Shown piece by piece: positions 60,182 through 64,000 of a DNA stretch of 64,000 bases (its first letter is position 1; each line of letters opens with the position of its first letter). The position numbers and the translations under genes are program-made. The stretch comes from an uncultured Clostridia bacterium (GTDB lineage: Bacteria > Bacillota > Clostridia > UBA1381). Below the pieces are notes generated by a model. That model was not told where the DNA came from, ran no database searches, and saw only the letters and a program-made list of their open reading frames with translations. The stretch covers positions 1 to 64,000 of the forward strand of contig CAKSDE010000015.1 in NCBI GenBank assembly GCA_934444735.1, in the 5' to 3' direction.

Positions 60182-60874
60182 TCAGCTTTCGAGTATTACC
60201 GCAGCAACACCGCTTTTAAGATTGTCGGACTCAGCATATATTTTGAGTTCTCCCTCAACAGTACCCACCTGTACCGCAACGGTAATTCTGCCGGCTCTCA
60301 TACGACGGCTTGTAAGATGCGCCGGATTATGGTCTGTAACGTCCGACCCGGTACCGACAACCTTGCCCAATCCGTTTGTGCTGAATGAAACATACGGGGA
60401 GGCTGTAGGCACTTCTCTTCCCTTGCTGTCGGTGCAGTAACAGCTTATAACCGCTATATCTGTACCGTTTGCCTTTTCTACGGTGTTTTCAAGCTTTAAG
60501 TTCAGTTTAACGGCTTTTCCCGTAGTTTCCCGTGTATCACTGCAAACGATTCTGCCTCCGTTTATACCGTCAACTCTTATTGTACCGGGACAATATTCCA
60601 CGTCCCATTCACCGTGACCGTACCTTTCAATCTTTTTTCTGCCAAGACTTTTACCGTTTAAAAACAATTCCGCCTCCTCACAGTTTGTGTACGCCCACAC
60701 GGATATGTGTTCTCCCTCCATACCCTCAAAGTTCCAATGAGGCAGCAGGTGAACAATGGGATTGTCATCTATCCAGTGCGTTTGATTTTGGTATAAAACC
60801 CCGTCCTTTTCCTTTAATTCGTAGCCTTTATAGCACACCCAATTTGATTTTGAGTTTTCAAAAAAATCTTTCAT
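60182..60874 (-). CDS. C-terminal fragment of a GH2 beta-galactosidase-like protein
   Basis: 230 residues matching only the tail of GH2 enzymes with DUF4982: YQNQTHWIDDNPIVHLLPHWNFEGMEGEHISVWAYTNCEEAELFLNGKSLGRKKI. A bacterial Ig-like (invasin-type) domain follows (NLKLENTVEKANGTDIAVISCYCTDSKGREVP...FSTNGLGKVVGTGSDVTDHNPAHLTSRRMRAG). The sugar-binding, jelly-roll and TIM-barrel catalytic parts are absent, so it cannot be an active galactosidase. It nevertheless has an ATG behind GAGG at good spacing and no internal stop, so it may be translated. No signal peptide. Probably the remains of a larger gene deleted at its 5' side. Confidence 0.75.
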   Translation of the reverse strand: MKDFFENSKSNWVCYKGYELKEKDGVLYQNQTHWIDDNPIVHLLPHWNFEGMEGEHISVWAYTNCEEAELFLNGKSLGRKKIERYGHGEWDVEYCPGTIRVDGINGGRIVCSDTRETTGKAVKLNLKLENTVEKANGTDIAVISCYCTDSKGREVPTASPYVSFSTNGLGKVVGTGSDVTDHNPAHLTSRRMRAGRITVAVQVGTVEGELKIYAESDNLKSGVAAVILES

Positions 60875-60925
60875 ATAGTTTACCTCTTTTTTATATAAAT
60901 CAACTAATATCAGCTTTTATCTAAA

Positions 60926-60964
60926 AATGAGCAGGTCAAACAGACCTATGTATTTTTGCTCATT
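60926..60964. terminator. Hairpin between the GH2 fragment and the sigma-like remnant
   Basis: AATGAGCA pairs with TGCTCATT, enclosing a second stem AGGTC/GACCT. It could end transcription of the remnant. Confidence 0.5.
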
Positions 60965-60996
60965 ATAATTTTCTTGTTTTAGTCTTTTTTTCAAAA

Positions 60997-61575
60997 TTAT
61001 TCAGTTTTATAGTTTTCGACAAAGCTCTTTTCGGCAAGCGTCATATCGTGCTTTCTGCCATTTTGTGATGTAAGATATTCATACGCTTTTCTGCGTATTT
61101 TGTTCAATACGGTTTTTCTCATAGCCCGTACCGCCCTGTCAGTTTTGCCTTGCAACTCTGCAATTTTCGTAGTGCTTAACCCCTTAACCGCTGTCAGATA
61201 CAATAATTCCTTGTGTTCGTCTTTCAAGTCTTTTAAGATGTCATATAAATATCCGTCTGTTAAAAGCTCTTGTATTTCATATGGACTGTCAAATATAGCG
61301 TCTAAAAATTCGCCCTTTCGTATCTGCTTTTCAAGAGCGGTATTTAAGTTTCTCGGAAAAACTGTACCCCAAGACGCTTCGCCGTATTCAAGCGGATATT
61401 CCTCATTGTTAAGGGTAACAGAACTTCTGTAGAAGTTTACTCTGAAATCCCCATCTATATCAACAAGCTCAGGTTCTGCTAAACCGTATTTTGAAAATTA
61501 ATCAAACATACAGGGAATCCTGCTTCTCAATTCTTCAATTATTCTCATACTATTTTGCCAGACAGTGTCTGGCAT
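60997..61575 (-). pseudogene. Stop-interrupted chimera: ATP-binding regulator tail joined to a sigma-like protein
   Basis: From ATG 61575 the frame reads MPDTVWQNSMRIIEELRSR...CMFD, then TAA (61498-61500), then continues in the same frame as FSKYGLAEPELVDIDGDFRVNFYRS. A single GAA-to-TAA change would explain this. This part matches the tail of AlbA/RecG-like ATP-binding regulators. Without a break it then becomes NNEEYPLEYGEASWG...LEKQIRKGEFLDAIFDSPYEIQELLTDG...LYLTAVKGLSTTKIAELQGKTDRAVRAMRKT, a sigma-70-region-4-like protein of the kind carried by conjugative elements. The join suggests a deletion between two accessory genes. The sigma-like part alone (from about 61430) could still be translated, but no good start is seen. 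Confidence 0.65.
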
Positions 61576-61597
61576 TTTGAATCACTTCAATAAATTT

Positions 61598-62466
61598 TTA
61601 TCTTAGAACATCCTTCCAATTAGCCGGGAATCCCATAAGTTCCATTTTAACATTTGGATATTTATCGAGCAAAGTTTCAATTAGATCAATAAAATTATTC
61701 CAGTGTCTATCCCTCGGAAGAATATTGCTTAAACACACCAATGTGGCAAATACTCTCACGCTGCTAATTCCCTGCTTTGTATACTGCTTATATAAAGCAG
61801 GTGTTTTTGAAAGATTCATATTATACAGTCTTCCATAATGCGCACATATATTTCTGACAAATGCTATATGCTCAATCCAGCTTTCAAGATATGTATATTT
61901 AACATCATATATCTGAGCTACCGCTTTCTTATCTTCCTGCTTCATATTCTTATAAAACTTAGACAAAGTTCCGAAACTGAACAATTCAATTAAGGCATAC
62001 ATCGGGATTTTATCCGTTTCATAGTCGTTTCTGAAATTCTTAACGAAAGCAGATTTGCTATTTCTATCGACCTCACTATTAATTTCTGCCAAGAAGTGAC
62101 TATGATAATCTTCATTTTCAAAATTGTCAGCGTCCTCATATCCAAAGTTGCCATATTTATACGAAAAATGATTTGCAATTCGACACTTCAAATTTATTTC
62201 TACTTTTTCAATTTGAGCAAACAATGCCTTCTGAAATTACAATTGAACAGATACAATTCCTTTATCATATCAAATGTAACTCCCTGATTGTAATTGTCAT
62301 TTTTCTTTTTGAGTCCTATGCTATATGCTTTTATCAATCTGAAATAAGACACATCATTAAGAAATTCTTTAACTTCTCCCTCGTCATTTATAACAAGACC
62401 GAGTTCTTTTAGATTTTCAACCTATTCATCTATAGTCATAGGGACTTGATGCTTTTTCAATTCCAT
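61598..62466 (-). pseudogene. Abi family (AbiD/AbiF-like) abortive-infection gene, broken
   Basis: From ATG 62466 (MELKKHQVPMTIDE) an in-frame TAG (62422-62424) replaces the expected Gln codon of MTIDEQVENLK. The frame goes on through VENLKELGLVINDEGEVKEFLNDVSYFRL to FRR near 62230, where one base is missing and the sequence continues in another frame as LFAQIEKVEINLKCRIANHFSYKYGNFGYED to the natural end MGFPANWKDVLR. Together these give the whole Abi_2 domain, including the RNICAHYGRLYN motif expected of HEPN-like RNases. One nonsense and one frameshift make full-length product unlikely. A 208-residue C-terminal frame (61598-62224) starting with TTG stays open. Confidence 0.82.
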
Positions 62467-62492
62467 CTTTTCACTTCTGTATAAATTAAATG

Positions 62493-62536
62493 ACCCGACG
62501 TGGTCCGCATCGTTAAGAGGCGTGTCGGGTTCTGTT
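62493..62536 (-). ncRNA. abiF-like RNA hairpin upstream of the abi gene
   Basis: The predicted transcript (start near 62536) contains ACCCGAC (62524-62530) paired with GUCGGGU (62493-62499), enclosing a loop with UUAACGAUGCGG and GGACCACG. From memory this matches the abiF RNA motif found next to Abi-like genes. The hairpin is intact although the protein gene is broken. Confidence 0.65.
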
Positions 62537-62542
62537 AATATT

Positions 62543-62571
62543 ATTGTACTCATTTTTAATGGAAATGTCAA
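62543..62571 (-). promoter_or_regulatory. Promoter of the abi RNA/gene
   Basis: Perfect TTGACA (62566-62571), 17 bases, TACAAT (62543-62548). Confidence 0.8.
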
Positions 62572-62599
62572 TACTTTTCACGAAATTAGCTTTAATTTT

Positions 62600-62944
62600 T
62601 TAATCAAACAGGCAAATTTTTTTATATTCTACTAAATAATTATTATGTCTGCTATTTCGGAAAACGACATTTTCTAATGCGCTGCCGATGCCGGTATAGT
62701 GCCACAATTTTTTATAGTTAATATATGCCTGTACCGGAAGATATGTAGTTCTCTCATAGAGCATAGGATATACGGTCTCGCCGTTCACATTTTTCAGTGT
62801 CTGAACCTGTCCGTTTGTCTTGATTACAAAATCGCCCCGAAGTTCAGATTGTACCTTTTGAATGATTCCGTTTGCCGATGCGCCGACAACGATACCTGCT
62901 GCAAGTGCGCCTGTTGCATTAATTGCCGTAAGTCTTTTGTTCAT
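62600..62944 (-). CDS. Truncated copper-amine-oxidase-N-like small secreted protein
   Basis: 114 residues. The N-terminus (MNKRLTAINATGALAAGIVVGASANGIIQ) is a signal or anchor segment. DFVIKTNGQVQTLKNVNGETVYPMLYERTTYLPVQA is the first half of a stalk-type copper amine oxidase N-like domain. The expected second half (GELMGKxVxW-type) is missing and the protein ends in an unrelated 40-residue basic tail, suggesting a frameshift or deletion. GGAGAATG precedes the ATG. It is last of a three-gene run with the PepSY and lectin-like genes. Confidence 0.6.
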   Translation of the reverse strand: MNKRLTAINATGALAAGIVVGASANGIIQKVQSELRGDFVIKTNGQVQTLKNVNGETVYPMLYERTTYLPVQAYINYKKLWHYTGIGSALENVVFRNSRHNNYLVEYKKICLFD

Positions 62945-62970
62945 AATTCATTCTCCATTCTGTTAATTTA

Positions 62971-63417
62971 TTAGTCTTTATCCACTTCCCATTTGTAGAT
63001 TATTCCGGTCTGAGCGTCAATCTCAGCATCATACTCTACATAGTCCTTGATAAACTCAATCTCATATTCCCATCTGCCATCGTCAAAATCAAGCTGTGCT
63101 TTCTTAAAATACACTTGATTTTCGGTAAATCCCGCTTTTTTCAGTGCAATTTCTTTTGCCTGTTCAAGTGATATCTTTACATCTCCGCTTTGACTATTGG
63201 GTTGTTGAACGGTATTATACGAACCTGCTTGCGGCAAAGATTGATTGCTGTTTTGACTGCTTCCAAACCTGTCCGCATCCGTAACAGTCGGGACTCTCAC
63301 TCTATGTGCGGTCAGATTATTCCATATATGCTGTGCTGTTCCCGACATTACCATTCCAGCCGTAAAACATATAGCGCAAAGCGTCAAAATAAGTATAATT
63401 CTCTTTTTATTACCTAT
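62971..63417 (-). CDS. PepSY-domain secreted or membrane-anchored protein
   Basis: A PepSY domain (about residues 80-148: VKISLEQAKEIALKKAGFTENQVYFKKAQLDFDDGRWEYEIEFIKDYVEYDAEIDAQTGIIYKWEVDKD) follows an N-terminal hydrophobic segment (GNKKRIILILTLCAICFTAGMVMSG) and a Ser/Gln/Asn linker. PepSY proteins often inhibit or regulate extracellular peptidases, which suits a C1-peptidase-type neighbour. The start is odd: no ATG or GTG precedes the hydrophobic segment. TTG at 63387 lies inside it, while ATA at 63417 is 9 bases after AAGGAG and gives a proper basic N-terminus. I give the ATA start; 62971-63387 is the conservative frame. Confidence 0.7.
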   Translation of the reverse strand: MGNKKRIILILTLCAICFTAGMVMSGTAQHIWNNLTAHRVRVPTVTDADRFGSSQNSNQSLPQAGSYNTVQQPNSQSGDVKISLEQAKEIALKKAGFTENQVYFKKAQLDFDDGRWEYEIEFIKDYVEYDAEIDAQTGIIYKWEVDKD

Positions 63418-63439
63418 ACGAATCCTCTCCTTTCCTACA

Positions 63440-64000
63440 TTACAATTCTGCTGCCGGACATTCCGGCAACATTTCAGGCAGGCTGTTCCATAAGAATGCC
63501 TTAAACCTTATATTGTTTTCTTTTTCCCACTCCGCCGGCACCGTAACCGTCTGTTCTTTCCCATTGTCAAAATCAACGGACACGATGCGCACATCCGACA
63601 ACTGCTCATTTTCATATCTGGCAAGAATAAGCTGTTTTTTGCCGCTTGTGCCGCTTAAATTTACCGTTTTCTCATCTGCAAATGAAACAGCGCTTTTCTC
63701 TTTTTTAATATTTTTCGTAAAAACCTTTATTCTCACCGCCACAGGCGACGCACTCCATCCGCTGCGATACCAATATGATTTCCCATCATTCTCGCTCATG
63801 GTTATATATGCATTTGTTACCTTTACAACCGCCGCAAAATTACTGCCTTGTTTTATCTCGACCGGATCATCAAGTTCTATACAATTAAATCCGCCATATT
63901 CAAAATATGTTGTTTTTGTTGCGGCAAGCGTTGCTGTTTGAGGATCAAAATATCCATCCTGTGTTTCCGTTACATCTGTGTAGATTTCAACCGTACATTC
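63440..64000 (-). CDS. C-terminal part of a secreted lectin-like (C1-peptidase-type) protein, cut by the window edge
   Basis: The frame is open to position 64000, giving 186 residues. The first 90 (TLAATKTTYFEYGGFNCIELDDPVEIKQGSNFAAVVKVTN...DGKSYWYRSG) resemble the lectin-like domain that follows papain-type peptidases in gut Clostridia. The last 85 are the shared C-terminal module ending RFKAFLWNSLPEMLPECPAAEL. The catalytic part would lie beyond the edge and is not visible. The stop overlaps the ribosome-site region of the PepSY gene, so they are probably one operon. Confidence 0.65.
   Translation of the reverse strand, partial: ECTVEIYTDVTETQDGYFDPQTATLAATKTTYFEYGGFNCIELDDPVEIKQGSNFAAVVKVTNAYITMSENDGKSYWYRSGWSASPVAVRIKVFTKNIKKEKSAVSFADEKTVNLSGTSGKKQLILARYENEQLSDVRIVSVDFDNGKEQTVTVPAEWEKENNIRFKAFLWNSLPEMLPECPAAEL

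Overview
The window looks like a chromosomal segment of an anaerobic, gut-dwelling, low-to-moderate-GC Firmicute of class Clostridia. The evidence is purine-rich Shine-Dalgarno sites, TTGACA-17-TATAAT promoters, a Bacillus-type LexA box, a choloylglycine (bile salt) hydrolase, and many secreted proteins with S-layer-homology (SLH), copper-amine-oxidase-N, BspA leucine-rich-repeat, beta-helix and dockerin-like domains. A pectin-specialist relative (Monoglobus-like) would fit the SLH plus beta-helix content, but this is inference only.

Layout. 1-5 kb: metY, a secreted copper-amine-oxidase-like protein, a DUF5662 protein, and tRNA-Leu(CAA) followed by short tandem repeats that look like an old integration site. 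4.6-9.2 kb (minus strand): a polysaccharide deacetylase / MBOAT acyltransferase / DHHW (AlgX-like) / LytTR-regulator cassette, probably for modifying a surface polysaccharide. 9.3-18.3 kb: an unrecognised secreted protein with a very strong promoter, then housekeeping genes (typA, dusB, an SOS-controlled LysM protein, a nitroreductase, an OmpR-type two-component system, galT). 18.4-19.1 kb: two tandem copies of a structured leader RNA; a third lies at 48.1-48.4 kb. 20-45.7 kb: a pectin/polysaccharide-type locus. It has a YesM/YesN-like two-component pair, divergent from a run of minus-strand genes for a solute-binding lipoprotein, two very large Ig/LamG-like secreted proteins, two SLH proteins and two large beta-helix proteins; a GH28-like cytosolic protein has its own promoter. 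45.9-49.5 kb: an Fe-S scaffold / GGGtGRT pair, a zinc-ribbon membrane protein under leader copy 3, and a bile salt hydrolase.

49.7-60.1 kb is a compact cohesin-like/dockerin-like system. A minus-strand operon (cohesin-like protein; two BspA-LRR proteins ending in dockerin-like repeats; an SLH-anchored cohesin-like protein) is divergent from a 1327-residue subtilisin-family protease that also ends in a dockerin-like module. Three copies of a palindrome GTTAG-N6-CTAAC lie between them, one over the predicted start point of the protease promoter. 60-64 kb is decaying accessory DNA: a GH2 C-terminal fragment, a stop-interrupted chimera of an ATP-binding regulator tail with a sigma-like protein, an abi gene with a stop and a frameshift but an intact promoter and an abiF-like RNA hairpin, a truncated copper-amine-oxidase-like protein, a PepSY protein, and the tail of a lectin-like (C1-peptidase-type) secreted protein running off the edge.

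The strongest candidates for undescribed biology are the three-copy leader RNA, whose helices are kept by compensatory changes between copies and which ends in a terminator/antiterminator switch, and the protease-centred cohesin/dockerin locus with its shared operator. All functional calls come from reading motifs by eye; no database search was run.
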